Both the position numbers and the translations under genes were made by a program. Shown piece by piece: positions 34,132-43,088 of a stretch of DNA of 64,000 bases (positions within the stretch are counted from its first letter, which is position 1; every line of letters begins with the position of its first letter). The notes under the pieces are model-generated. The model was not told the DNA's origin and did no database searches. It was given only the letters and a program-made list of their open reading frames with translations. Origin of the DNA: Ensifer adhaerens (GTDB lineage Bacteria > Pseudomonadota > Alphaproteobacteria > Rhizobiales > Rhizobiaceae); assembly GCF_013283195.1 (NCBI RefSeq), contig NZ_JABEKT010000007.1, positions 1 to 64,000 of the forward strand, read 5' to 3'.

Positions 34132-35732
34132 GCGCTTCGAAGTCCAAGGGCGGCAGCTTCGCTCCGCTGCGCCAACCCGTCTTCGCTGTCCTCTGGGCCG
34201 CGACGGTTCTCGGCAACACCGGCAGTTTCATGCGCGATGTCGCCAGTTCCTGGCTGATGACGGATCTCTCCGCAGCGCCCGCCGCCGTCGCCATGGTGCA
34301 GGCAGCAGGCACCTTGCCGATCTTTCTCTTGGCAATTCCGGCGGGCGTCCTCTCCGATATATTAGACCGGCGAAAGTTTCTCATCGCTATCCAGCTTCTG
34401 CTTGCCTGTGTCAGCATAACCTTGATGACACTGTCGCATTTGGGGCTGTTGTCGGTCAGCGCCCTGATCGCGCTGACTTTCCTGGGTGGCATTGGCGCAG
34501 CCCTCATGGGCCCGACCTGGCAGGCGATCGTTCCGGAACTTGTGCCGCGGGAAGACGTAAAGAGCGCCGTCGCGCTGAATTCTCTGGGTATCAACATCGC
34601 GCGCTCCATCGGCCCGGCTGCGGGCGGTCTGCTGCTTGCCGCCTTTGGTGCCGCCGTCACCTACGGCGCAGACGTTGCGAGCTACATCCTCGTCATTGCA
34701 GCGCTGGTCTGGTGGCCGCGTGCCAAGAATGCGGATGATGCGCTTTCGGAAGGGTTCTTCGGGGCATTCCGGGCGGGCCTGCGCTATACCCGTGCCAGCA
34801 GGCCGCTGCATGTCGTTCTGCTGCGGGCGGCGATCTTCTTCGCCTTTGCCAGCGCCGTCTGGGCGTTGCTGCCGCTGGTGGCGCGCCAGCTTCTGGGCGG
34901 CGACGCCAGCTTCTACGGCATCCTGCTCGGCTCGGTCGGTGCCGGCGCGATCGGCGGCGCGCTCGTCATGCCGCGGCTGCGCCAGCATTTCGGCGCCGAC
35001 GGCCTGCTGCTCGGATCCGCGCTAGTGACAGCACTGGTGATGGCTGCCCTGTCGCTGGCGCCGCCACAATGGCTGGCGGTTGTCATTCTACTCTTTCTCG
35101 GCGCCGCCTGGATCACCGCTCTCACCACCCTCAACGGTGCCGCTCAAGCCATCCTGCCGAACTGGGTGCGCGGTCGCGGGCTCGCCGTCTATCTCACCGT
35201 CTTCAATGGCGCGATGACGGCCGGCAGCCTCGGCTGGGGTGCCGTTGGCGAAATTGCCGGCATCTCGGGCACCTTGTTGATCGGTGCGGGCGGCCTGTTC
35301 GTGGCCGGATTAATCATGCACCGCATCAAACTGCCGGCGGGCGATGCCGATCTCGTTCCGTCCAATCATTGGCCGGAGCCGCTCGTTGCCGAACCGGTTC
35401 CCCATGATCGCGGTCCGGTGCTGATCCTGATCGAGTATCATATCGAAAAACATCACCGCACCGCATTCCTGCATGCGCTCGATGAACTGTCGCAGGAGCG
35501 CCGACGCGATGGCGCCTATGGCTGGGGCGTTACCGAAGATTCGGCCGACCCGGAAAAGATGGTCGAGTGGTTCATGGTCGAATCCTGGGCGGAGCATCTC
35601 AGGCAGCACAAGCGCGTGTCGCAGGCCGATGCCGACCTCCAGGGCAAGGTGCTCGCCTTTCACTCGGGCGCGGAAAAGCCTGTCGTCAGGCACTTCCTGA
35701 CGATCAATCGGCCGGGTAGAGTACCGGCGTGA
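34128..35732 (+). CDS. MFS exporter (EntS-like) with a C-terminal soluble domain
   Basis: 534 residues. Residues 1 to about 400 form a twelve-helix MFS transporter of the EntS/MFS_3 type (FMRDVASSWLMTDLSAAPAAVA, AIPAGVLSDILDRRKFL with the loop 2-3 motif, QAIVPELVPREDVKSAVALNS, QAILPNWVRGRGLAVY). A further 120 residues form a soluble domain (VLILIEYHIEKHHRTAFLHA, then EKMVEWFMVESWAEHLRQHK, ending VRHFLTINRPG) resembling a dimeric alpha/beta-barrel (monooxygenase-like) module. It probably exports a small toxic molecule. What the appended domain does is unknown; ligand sensing or modification are options. Confidence 0.88.
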   Translation: MSASKSKGGSFAPLRQPVFAVLWAATVLGNTGSFMRDVASSWLMTDLSAAPAAVAMVQAAGTLPIFLLAIPAGVLSDILDRRKFLIAIQLLLACVSITLMTLSHLGLLSVSALIALTFLGGIGAALMGPTWQAIVPELVPREDVKSAVALNSLGINIARSIGPAAGGLLLAAFGAAVTYGADVASYILVIAALVWWPRAKNADDALSEGFFGAFRAGLRYTRASRPLHVVLLRAAIFFAFASAVWALLPLVARQLLGGDASFYGILLGSVGAGAIGGALVMPRLRQHFGADGLLLGSALVTALVMAALSLAPPQWLAVVILLFLGAAWITALTTLNGAAQAILPNWVRGRGLAVYLTVFNGAMTAGSLGWGAVGEIAGISGTLLIGAGGLFVAGLIMHRIKLPAGDADLVPSNHWPEPLVAEPVPHDRGPVLILIEYHIEKHHRTAFLHALDELSQERRRDGAYGWGVTEDSADPEKMVEWFMVESWAEHLRQHKRVSQADADLQGKVLAFHSGAEKPVVRHFLTINRPGRVPA

Positions 35733-35776
35733 CCAAGTGGAGGCGGTTCCCCGCCGCCTTCCTTTCATTGCGAAAT

Positions 35777-35807
35777 GTGCAATTCAATCGACACTATTGT
35801 TGCAATT
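35777..35807. promoter_or_regulatory. LysR-type operator, copy 3
   Basis: GTGCAATT at 35777-35784 and TTGCAATT at 35800-35807 begin 23 bp apart, with CAATCG starting the spacer, as in the copies at 29228 and 33569. It is about 94 bp upstream of the alpha/beta hydrolase gene. An inverted half site, ATTGCGA, lies at 35767-35773. Confidence 0.65.
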
Positions 35808-35900
35808 GCAGGCATTCTCTTCTCGGTCCAATATCCCTGCATAGACAATCACAACGCCGCGAAACCAACCTCTCTTCAAACAGTCAAAGGAGAAAAGATC

Positions 35901-36737
35901 ATGGGCTTTGTCACCACCGCAGACGGAACCGAAATCTTCTACAAGGATTGGGGTCCGAAGGACGCCCAGCCGATCATGTTCCATCACGGCTGGCCGCTCA
36001 GCGCCGACGATTGGGACGGGCAGATGTTGTTCTTCCTGTCCAAGGGATACCGGGTGGTCGCGCACGACCGCCGTGGCCATGGACGTTCGTCGCAGGTCTC
36101 GGACGGCCACGATATGGATCATTACGCCGCCGACGCCTTTGCCGTCGTCGAGGCGCTCGATCTGAAGAATGCCGTCCATATCGGCCATTCGACCGGCGGC
36201 GGCGAAGTGGCGCGTTATGTCGCCAGGCACGGCGAACCTTCGGGACGCGTTGCCAAGGCAGTCCTGGTTTCGGCCGTGCCGCCGCTGATGCTCAAGACGG
36301 CGGCGAACCCCGAAGGCCTGCCGATCGAGGTCTTCGACGGTTTCCGCGCAGCACTCGCCGCCAACAGGGCGCAGTTCTTCCGCGACGTGCCCGCCGGTCC
36401 GTTCTACGGCTTCAACCGCGACGGCGCGACAGCATTGGAGGGCGTGATCCAGAATTGGTGGCGGCAAGGCATGATGGGCAGCGCCAAGGCCCATTACGAG
36501 GGCATCAAGGCCTTTTCGGAAACCGACCAGACGGAAGACCTGAAGGCCATCGGCGCTCCGACCCTGGTCCTGCATGGTGACGACGACCAGATCGTTCCGA
36601 TCGCCGACGCCGCGCTGAAATCGATCAAGCTTTTGAGAAACGGTACCCTGAAGACCTACCCAGGCTTCGGCCACGGCATGCTGACGCTCAATGCCGACGT
36701 CCTCAACAACGACCTGCTCGCCTTCATCAGGGCCTGA
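35901..36737 (+). CDS. Alpha/beta hydrolase, non-haem chloroperoxidase type
   Basis: 278 residues from the ATG at 35901 (AAAGGAGAAAAG upstream). It matches cofactor-free haloperoxidases/arylesterases: MFHHGWPLSADDWDGQM oxyanion region, HDRRGHGRS, nucleophile elbow GHSTGGGE with Ser97, the acid in HGDDDQIVP (Asp227-229 cluster) and catalytic His258 in GFGHGM. The chloroperoxidase activity of this family is usually a side reaction of an esterase or lactonase. It forms the third unit of the LysR-type regulon. Confidence 0.92.
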   Translation: MGFVTTADGTEIFYKDWGPKDAQPIMFHHGWPLSADDWDGQMLFFLSKGYRVVAHDRRGHGRSSQVSDGHDMDHYAADAFAVVEALDLKNAVHIGHSTGGGEVARYVARHGEPSGRVAKAVLVSAVPPLMLKTAANPEGLPIEVFDGFRAALAANRAQFFRDVPAGPFYGFNRDGATALEGVIQNWWRQGMMGSAKAHYEGIKAFSETDQTEDLKAIGAPTLVLHGDDDQIVPIADAALKSIKLLRNGTLKTYPGFGHGMLTLNADVLNNDLLAFIRA

Positions 36738-37138
36738 CATCGCATGAGAAGGGGTGCGGCGCCTTCCGCCGCATCCCACGTCCCTCGACACCGCCCGCCG
36801 TATCTCTGCTGCGACCTTTGCCGCACTGTCGGCAAGCGGCGCCCGGATCGGCCGCAACTCCCCCCCTATAGCAACGGTTCAACCAAGGGCATCGTCCGCG
36901 GGCTGGATAACGCACAGATCACCCGTTACGGCGAGCCCGTGCGCGCCCTCCATCACGCGGAGCGCCTTGCCGAGACGGCGCCGGGCCCAGCTTCCCGGCA
37001 GATGCCGCCGCTATGCTGAACCACCTGGCGCACCACACTTGCGGCGGACAAAGCCGAAACGCTCGCCCTTTGACCGACATGTCGTCTTCCACGTCTTGCG
37101 CCGGGAAGGAACGGTTGCCGCCTTGACGCTGAACTGGT
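36738..37138. other. Gap without an intact gene; hairpin and possible decayed coding sequence
   Basis: A hairpin directly after the hydrolase (GGGGTGCGGCG at 36751-36761 paired with CGCCGCATCCC at 36767-36777, one G-T pair) has no T-tract. The next 350 bases are GC-rich like coding DNA, and short stretches read as protein-like in successive frames, but no frame stays open with a credible start. It may be the remnant of a broken gene; I cannot name it. Confidence 0.35.
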
Positions 37139-37210
37139 TTCCGAAACGGCAATTCAAATACCAATACTTCCGTTTCGGAATATTTTGTTTGACTCAATTC
37201 CGGTTCGGCA
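37139..37210. promoter_or_regulatory. Three phased operator copies upstream of the Lrp-type regulator
   Basis: TTCCG-N3-CGG-(C/A)A occurs three times in the same orientation: 37139-37151, 37168-37180 (a perfect palindrome, TTCCGTTTCGGAA) and 37198-37210. Start-to-start spacings are 29 and 30 bp, close to three helical turns. The array ends 37 bp before the regulator's start. Phased arrays suit the oligomeric binding of Lrp/AsnC proteins, so autoregulation and control of the downstream operon are likely. Confidence 0.7.
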
Positions 37211-37247
37211 CATAAGGTACCCCTCAGATAAACCTGAGGAGCATCTC

Positions 37248-37769
37248 GTGACGAACCGAGACGATCTGGACGAGCTCGACCGAACGGTCATTTCCATGTT
37301 GACAGAGGATGGGCGCCTTTCCGCATCGGAAATTGCCGGACGCATCGGCAATGTTTCCGAGCGCACGGTGCGTAACCGCATCGCCGCTCTCCTGCAAAAT
37401 CGGCACATCGTTATCGGCGCCATCCCCGATCCGACAGCCATCGGCCGCGACGTTCAGGCGGAATTGTTGATCGAGGTCGAACCCGGCAAGGCCGATGAGG
37501 TTGCCGCCGAACTCGGCGAATATGACGAAGTCGGATATCTGGCGGCGATCACTGGGCGTTACACGCTGGCCGCATCCGTCTTTTTCGACACCAACGCCGA
37601 ACTTTTCGAATTCACCGAGGGGACCGTCGGCAAGATTCCAGGTGTGAACCGGGTCGTCACCAACATGATCCTGCGGATGTACAAGATCTACGGCACCCGT
37701 ACGACGGCACTCAGCCAGCGTGAGCCGCAGCCGAATGGCGCGGGGCGTCGCGCCAGGAGGGCGAAATGA
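37248..37769 (+). CDS. Lrp/AsnC family transcriptional regulator
   Basis: 173 residues from a GTG at 37248 with TGAGGA 7 bases upstream. An N-terminal HTH (LDELDRTVISMLTEDGRLSASEIA, then VSERTVRNRIAALLQ) precedes an Lrp ligand/oligomerisation domain (AELLIEVEPGKADEVAAELG, VGYLAAITGRYTLAASVFF, VNRVVTNMILRMYK). The C-terminus has a basic extension. It overlaps the hydantoinase/oxoprolinase gene by an ATGA and so is cotranscribed with the operon it presumably controls; a ligand related to an amino acid or its cyclic derivative is a reasonable guess. Confidence 0.9.
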   Translation: MTNRDDLDELDRTVISMLTEDGRLSASEIAGRIGNVSERTVRNRIAALLQNRHIVIGAIPDPTAIGRDVQAELLIEVEPGKADEVAAELGEYDEVGYLAAITGRYTLAASVFFDTNAELFEFTEGTVGKIPGVNRVVTNMILRMYKIYGTRTTALSQREPQPNGAGRRARRAK

Positions 37770-39313
37770 TCGAGCGATTGCGCATTGGCGTAGACGTTGG
37801 CGGAACGAACACGGACGCGGCACTGCTGCGGGGCAACGAAGTTCTCGCGACAATCAAGACGGCGACAACCGAAAACGTCACGGACGGCGTCTCAGGCGCG
37901 ATCCGCTCTGTGCTTTCGGCTGCAGGCATCGCCGGTTATCAGATCGGTGCCGTGATGATCGGCACGACGCACTTTCTGAACGCCCTCGTCGAGCGCCGCC
38001 GCCTGCAGCGCACAGGCGTGTTGAGGCTTTGCGGATCATCCACGCGCGCCCTGCCGCCGATGATCGACTGGCCTGACGATCTCAAGCGCGTCGTCGACGG
38101 CGGGGCGGCACTTGTCGGAGGCGGAGTAAACTATGACGGCTCGGCGATCGCCTCGCTCGACGCTGATGCGATCCGGCAGGCTTGTAACGACTGGCGAAGC
38201 CGCGGCATCAACGCAATTGCCATTTGCTCGGTGTTTGCACTGGTCGATCCCCGCATGGAACAGCAGGCGGCGGCCATCGTTGCAGAGGAACTGCCGGGGG
38301 CATCGATCAGCCTCTCACACCGCATTGGCCGAACCGGCCTCTTGCAGCGCGAGAGCGCGACCATCCTCAATGCCAGCCTCCACCGTATCGGGCATGAGAC
38401 GATTGCGGCTTTCCGCCACGCCTTTGGCGAACTGGGCCTTTCCTGCCCGCTTTACCTGACCCAGAACGACGGGACCTTGATGTCGGCTGACTACGCCGAG
38501 CGTTTTCCGGTCTTCACCATCGCTTCCGGGCCTACCAATTCCATGCGCGGTGCGGCCTTTCTCACCGGATTGAAAGACGCTGTTGTCATCGATATCGGCG
38601 GCACGACGACGGACATCGGCATGCTGATCGGCGGCTTCCCGCGCAGCCGCGGCGAAGGGGCTGCGATTGCCGGCGTACCCACGAACTTCCGGGTGCCAGA
38701 TGTCTTCTCGTTCGGCCTTGGTGGCGGCAGTATCGTTCGCGACGGGGCGCACATCGGGCCCGAATCCGTGGGCTTCCGCCTGCCGGAAAAGGCAATCTGC
38801 TTCGGTGGCAACACATTGACGGCAACCGATGTTGCCGTTGCCGCCGGTCTCGTCGATCTCGGCGACAAGACGCGCCTGAAGCATCTCGACGGCGCGATGG
38901 TGACCGCTGCACTCGCCAAGATGAAAAGCGACGTCGAGGCCGTGGTCGATCAGATGAAGCCAGGCCCGGAGCCGATCCCGGCGATCCTTGTCGGTGGCGG
39001 ATCGGTGCTGATCGACGGTCTCCTTGAAGGAACGAGCGTCTCGCTGCGGCCTGACCACTTCGGCTCGGCCAATGCCATCGGTGCTGCGATCGCCCAGGTC
39101 TCTGGCGAGGTTGACAACATCGTATCGCTCGACGGCCAGTCGCGACAGGCGGCGCTCGATGGCGTCATCGCCGAAGCGCGCCGACGCGCGGTCGAGGCGG
39201 GGGCGGCCGAAGACACGGTGACGCTCGCCGAAATCGATGAAACGCCGCTCTCCTATCTGCCCGGCAATGCCATGCGGATCGCGGCCAAGGTGGTGGGGGA
39301 TCTCAACCCATGA
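37766..39313 (+). CDS. Hydantoinase/oxoprolinase family protein (HyuA-like)
   Basis: 515 residues with the Hydant_A_N and Hydantoinase_A domains: RIGVDVGGTNTDAAL at the N-terminus (acetate/sugar kinase-like phosphate loop), LYLTQNDGTLMSADYAERFPV, and VIDIGGTTTDIGMLIGG as the second phosphate loop. These enzymes hydrolyse cyclic amides (hydantoins, 5-oxoproline) with ATP. No HyuB partner is encoded here; instead the next gene is a DUF917 protein, a recurrent pairing. Substrate is probably a cyclic amino-acid derivative imported by the adjacent ABC system. Confidence 0.9.
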   Translation: MIERLRIGVDVGGTNTDAALLRGNEVLATIKTATTENVTDGVSGAIRSVLSAAGIAGYQIGAVMIGTTHFLNALVERRRLQRTGVLRLCGSSTRALPPMIDWPDDLKRVVDGGAALVGGGVNYDGSAIASLDADAIRQACNDWRSRGINAIAICSVFALVDPRMEQQAAAIVAEELPGASISLSHRIGRTGLLQRESATILNASLHRIGHETIAAFRHAFGELGLSCPLYLTQNDGTLMSADYAERFPVFTIASGPTNSMRGAAFLTGLKDAVVIDIGGTTTDIGMLIGGFPRSRGEGAAIAGVPTNFRVPDVFSFGLGGGSIVRDGAHIGPESVGFRLPEKAICFGGNTLTATDVAVAAGLVDLGDKTRLKHLDGAMVTAALAKMKSDVEAVVDQMKPGPEPIPAILVGGGSVLIDGLLEGTSVSLRPDHFGSANAIGAAIAQVSGEVDNIVSLDGQSRQAALDGVIAEARRRAVEAGAAEDTVTLAEIDETPLSYLPGNAMRIAAKVVGDLNP

Positions 39314-40473
39314 AGTTCTGGAACTTGCAGGAAAGCGATATCGATCGGATAGCGCTCGGCGCCGGCATCCTTGGCACCGGCGGCGGCGGAAGCCCATATC
39401 TCGGCGCACTGATGGCCAAGGCCCAGCTTCGCCAGGGGCGCCAGATCAGGGTGGTTCGCCCGGCCGATCTTGCCCCGGATGCCATGGTGCTAGCCCTCGG
39501 CGGCATCGGTGCGCCAACCGTCGGCATCGAAAAGATGGACGAGGGCGACGAAGGCATACGGGTGCTGCGCTCGATCGAAGCCTTGATCGGGCGCCGGATC
39601 GACGCCGTCATCGCCGATGAAATCGGTGGCGCCAATGGCATCTCGCCGATGATGACGGCGGCAAAGCTCGACATTCCCGTCGTCGACGCCGATGGCATGG
39701 GGCGCGCCTTTCCCGAGGTGCAGATGACGACCTTCTTCATCAACGGTCATCCTTCCGCACCTTCTGCGCTGGCCGACGCGTCCGGAAATGTCCTTGTCGT
39801 CACGGACGCGACCAGCCCGGAAATGCTGGAAAAGCTGATGCGCGCCGGGACGATCGCGATGGGGTGCACGGCGCATATGTGCACGGCGCCGATGAGCGGC
39901 GATTTCGTGCGCCGGTTCGGCGTTCCCCACACGGTAAGCCAAGCCTGGCGGCTTGGCGACGCTGTGCTTGCCGCACGTGCAGCCAAGACGGATCCGGTGG
40001 CAGCCGTGTTGAATCTAGAAGGCGGGGCGCTGCTGCTGCAGGGCAAGGTCGTCGATATCGCTCGCAAGATCGAAGGCGGCTTCGTGCGCGGGCGGATGAC
40101 GGTCGCCGGGCTTGGCGCGTTCGCGGGTCGCTCTGTCGAAGTCGATATTCAGAATGAATATCTGGTCGCGCGCGAGGACGGCCGCACCCTGGCGATGGTC
40201 CCCGACCTGATCTGCATGGTTGATAGCGAAACGGGCCGCCCGATCGCAACGGAGGAACAGCGCTACGGCTTGCGGGTCAGCGTCATCGCGATACCGTCAC
40301 CGGGGCTGTTGCGGACCGAGCGGGCGCTTGCATCCGTCGGGCCACGCGCTTTCGGCTACGCGTTCGATTTCGAGCCGTTGGGTGAGCCGAATGCGGCTGA
40401 ACCCGTGAATGCCTATGTCAACGAGAAACAGATGGAGCGCGAAACCCTTTCGGCTCCCGTGGGAGCACTGTGA
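39310..40473 (+). CDS. DUF917 (S-methyl thiohydantoin desulfurase type) protein
   Basis: 387 residues beginning at an ATGA overlap with the hydantoinase gene. The N-terminal block LGAGILGTGGGGSPYLG and DAVIADEIGGANGISPM are typical of DUF917, a family that includes a metal-dependent thiohydantoin desulfurase. Cys and His in MGCTAHMCTAPMSG may contribute to metal binding. Together with HyuA it suggests opening of a hydantoin or thiohydantoin ring. The specific reaction here is not established. The stop overlaps the start of the binding-protein gene. Confidence 0.87.
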   Translation: MKFWNLQESDIDRIALGAGILGTGGGGSPYLGALMAKAQLRQGRQIRVVRPADLAPDAMVLALGGIGAPTVGIEKMDEGDEGIRVLRSIEALIGRRIDAVIADEIGGANGISPMMTAAKLDIPVVDADGMGRAFPEVQMTTFFINGHPSAPSALADASGNVLVVTDATSPEMLEKLMRAGTIAMGCTAHMCTAPMSGDFVRRFGVPHTVSQAWRLGDAVLAARAAKTDPVAAVLNLEGGALLLQGKVVDIARKIEGGFVRGRMTVAGLGAFAGRSVEVDIQNEYLVAREDGRTLAMVPDLICMVDSETGRPIATEEQRYGLRVSVIAIPSPGLLRTERALASVGPRAFGYAFDFEPLGEPNAAEPVNAYVNEKQMERETLSAPVGAL

Positions 40474-42050
40474 TGAAGAGTCGCGATCTGCTGAAAACTG
40501 TTGGTTTTGCTGCTCTTGCCCTGGGTGCCGGAGTGCCCGTCCTGCGCGGGCGCCAGGCGATCGCCGCTGATGGCACGTCCATCTTCACGCTCGCCTATCC
40601 CGCGGGATTTCCCGATCTCGATCCCGCCACCTCGTTTTCGAACGACGGCGCCGTGCTTGCAAATACCTATGAGACGCTGACGCGCTACATTCCGGCGCGC
40701 GACGGTGCGGAGGCCAAGGTGGAGCCGTTGCTGGCCGAAAGCTGGCAGGCTTCGCCGGACGGCCTGACCTGGACCTTCCGCCTGCGGCCAGGCGTCAAGT
40801 TCCATGATGGAGCGGATCTGACGGCACAGGCGGTGAAAGCCTCGATCGAACGGACCAAGAAGATCGGCGGCGGCGCTTCCTTCATCTGGGCGCCGGTCGA
40901 GACAATCGAGACGCCGGACACAGCAACCGTGATCATGCGCCTCAAGACCGCGCAGCCGATGGATATCACCGCAGCCGCCGGTTTTGCGGCGTGGATCTAC
41001 AGCCCCGCCTCGATCGACAAGGACAATGCCTGGTTCAATGCCGGCAACAGCGCAGGCACCGGCCCCTACAGGATCGAATCCTACGAGCCCGGCCAGCGCG
41101 CGATCCTCACCCGCAACGACAGCTATTGGGGCGGCTGGTCCGAGGGTGCCTTCGACAAGGTGGTCTTTGAGATCATCGAAGATGTGGTGCTGGCCCAGAG
41201 CAAGCTCGAAAGCGGCGAGGCCGACTGGACCTTCGGCATCCCCTACGACAATCTCGAAAGTCTGAAAGAGCATCCCGAGCTGAGCGTTGTTTCAAACCCG
41301 TCCTTCGAAACGCTTGTCGGCATGTATAACACGCGCCGTGCGCCCCTCGACAACGCCAAGGTGCGTCAGGCACTCTCGATCGCCTTTCCCTATGACGATG
41401 TCATCTCTGCCGGAACCGCCGGTCTCGGCGCGCGCGCCAGGGGTGTCATCCCGCCAGGTATCTGGGGACACGATGCGGAGGCGCCGATCCCGGCAACGGA
41501 TCTCGACAAGGCCCGAGCCTTGCTGGCGGAGGCCGGTATTGCCGAAGGCGGACTGGAACTGACGCTCACCTATGCGACGGGCGACGCGCTCGAAGCGCTG
41601 GCTGGCGAACTGTGGAAGGCCAATCTCGAACAGTTGGGTATTACGCTGACGCTGCAGCCGATGGCCTGGGAGGCGCAGTGGCAACTGGCCAAAGCCGACC
41701 CTGCCGCAGGGCAGGACATCTTCCTGATGTACTGGTGGCCAACCTTCGTCACGCCCTACGATTACCTGTTCAACCTGTTCCATTCCGAGACCGCACCGAA
41801 TTTCAACCTCGGCTATTACGCCAATCCGGAATTCGACAAGCTAATTGACGAGGCGAACACGCTGTCGGCGACCGACAGACATGCGGCGGAGGTCTCGTTC
41901 AAGAAGGCGCAGCGCATCTTGATCGACGAGGCGGCAGCGGTGTTTGTCGTCGACAAGCCCAACGTCCACATTATCCGCGCAGATATCAAGAACTACGCCG
42001 ACAACCCGGCCTATGGCCACGTGACCTTCGTCCACGAACTGAGCCGCTAG
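40473..42050 (+). CDS. ABC peptide/opine-type substrate-binding protein
   Basis: About 525 residues from the ATG at 40473 (a GTG three bases upstream is possible). N-terminal signal peptide (LLKTVGFAALALGAGVPVL, cleavage near IAADG), then the SBP_bac_5 fold of DppA/OppA-type proteins: EPLLAESWQASPDGLTWTF, LRPGVKFHDG, NSAGTGPYRIESYEPG and the C-terminal RILIDEAAAVFVVDKPN. It captures a peptide-like or cyclic amide compound in the periplasm for the two permeases and two ATPases encoded next. Confidence 0.92.
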   Translation: MKSRDLLKTVGFAALALGAGVPVLRGRQAIAADGTSIFTLAYPAGFPDLDPATSFSNDGAVLANTYETLTRYIPARDGAEAKVEPLLAESWQASPDGLTWTFRLRPGVKFHDGADLTAQAVKASIERTKKIGGGASFIWAPVETIETPDTATVIMRLKTAQPMDITAAAGFAAWIYSPASIDKDNAWFNAGNSAGTGPYRIESYEPGQRAILTRNDSYWGGWSEGAFDKVVFEIIEDVVLAQSKLESGEADWTFGIPYDNLESLKEHPELSVVSNPSFETLVGMYNTRRAPLDNAKVRQALSIAFPYDDVISAGTAGLGARARGVIPPGIWGHDAEAPIPATDLDKARALLAEAGIAEGGLELTLTYATGDALEALAGELWKANLEQLGITLTLQPMAWEAQWQLAKADPAAGQDIFLMYWWPTFVTPYDYLFNLFHSETAPNFNLGYYANPEFDKLIDEANTLSATDRHAAEVSFKKAQRILIDEAAAVFVVDKPNVHIIRADIKNYADNPAYGHVTFVHELSR

Positions 42051-42068
42051 GGCAGGGAGCGAAGCGTC

Positions 42069-43088
42069 ATGCACCTGATGCGCTATTTGTTACGACGCCT
42101 GGTACTTTCGGTCTTTGTGGTGCTGGGGGTCACTCTGTTGGTCTTCGTGGTGGCTCAGGTGGTGCCGTCAGATCCGGCCGCACTTTATGCCGGGCCTCGC
42201 CCGACGGCGGAACAGATCGAGACAGCGCGCAAGGTTCTGGCGCTCGACGCGCCGCTGCATGAGCGCTTCTTCTCCTTTGCCGCGCGAATGGCGACTGGAG
42301 AATTCGGCGTTTCCTACAAGACGCGGCGGCTAATCGCCGATGACCTGTCCGTCTTTCTGCCGGCAACATTGGAACTCGCCGTCTTCTCCACCGTGCTGGC
42401 TTTGCTGATCGGCGTGCCTGCCGGGGTACTGACGGCAGCCGGGCGGGGCGGGTTGCTCGATCGACTAGGCAGCCTGGGTTCGATTGCCGCCGTAGCGATG
42501 CCGACGTTTTTCCTGGCCATGCTGCTGCAAGCCTTCTTTGCCCAGTGGCTTGGCATCCTGCCGCTCTCCGGCAGGCTGTCCAAGGAGTTCGCGGTGCTTG
42601 CGCCGCTGCCGTCCGTAACCGGCTTCAACCTGGTGGATTCGCTCTTTGCCGGGCGCCCTGCGGCCTTCTTCGATACCTTGTCGCATCTCGTGTTGCCGGC
42701 GTTAACGCTCGCCAGCTATCCCGCGGGTGTCGCCATGCGGCTCACCCGATCGGCGATGATCGAGATCCTGCAGAGGCGGCACATCGTTGCCGCTCGTGCG
42801 CTTGGCCTTTCGGGCTCGCGCATCCTCTTCGGACATGCACTGCCGAACGCCATTGGCCCCGCGCTCACCGTGGTCGGCCTGAGTTTTGCCTATGCGCTGA
42901 CCGGCGCCGTGCTGGTCGAGATCATTTTCGCCTGGCCTGGCCTCGGCCGCTACGTCTCCGAGGCGATCTTGTCAAAGGACTTCCCGGTGATTGCCGCGGC
43001 AACCCTGGTGGTGACGATCTGTTATGTCGCGATGAACCTCCTGATCGACCTTGCACAGGCGATCTTTGACCCGAGGGTGGCCCTGTGA
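42069..43088 (+). CDS. ABC dipeptide-type permease DppB-like
   Basis: 339 residues: LRRLVLSVFVVLGVTLLVFVV first helix, then a large periplasmic loop and the BPD_transp_1 domain with the EAA-type coupling loop ILQRRHIVAARALGLSGSRI and VEIIFAWPGLGRYVSEAI. Standard DppB/OppB layout. It pairs with the next gene, whose start overlaps its stop. Confidence 0.92.
   Translation: MHLMRYLLRRLVLSVFVVLGVTLLVFVVAQVVPSDPAALYAGPRPTAEQIETARKVLALDAPLHERFFSFAARMATGEFGVSYKTRRLIADDLSVFLPATLELAVFSTVLALLIGVPAGVLTAAGRGGLLDRLGSLGSIAAVAMPTFFLAMLLQAFFAQWLGILPLSGRLSKEFAVLAPLPSVTGFNLVDSLFAGRPAAFFDTLSHLVLPALTLASYPAGVAMRLTRSAMIEILQRRHIVAARALGLSGSRILFGHALPNAIGPALTVVGLSFAYALTGAVLVEIIFAWPGLGRYVSEAILSKDFPVIAAATLVVTICYVAMNLLIDLAQAIFDPRVAL

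Noticed and set aside
36751-36777. Terminator after the alpha/beta hydrolase
   Set aside because: The stem is good but no T-tract follows on the plus strand, so it is noted only within the gap entry.
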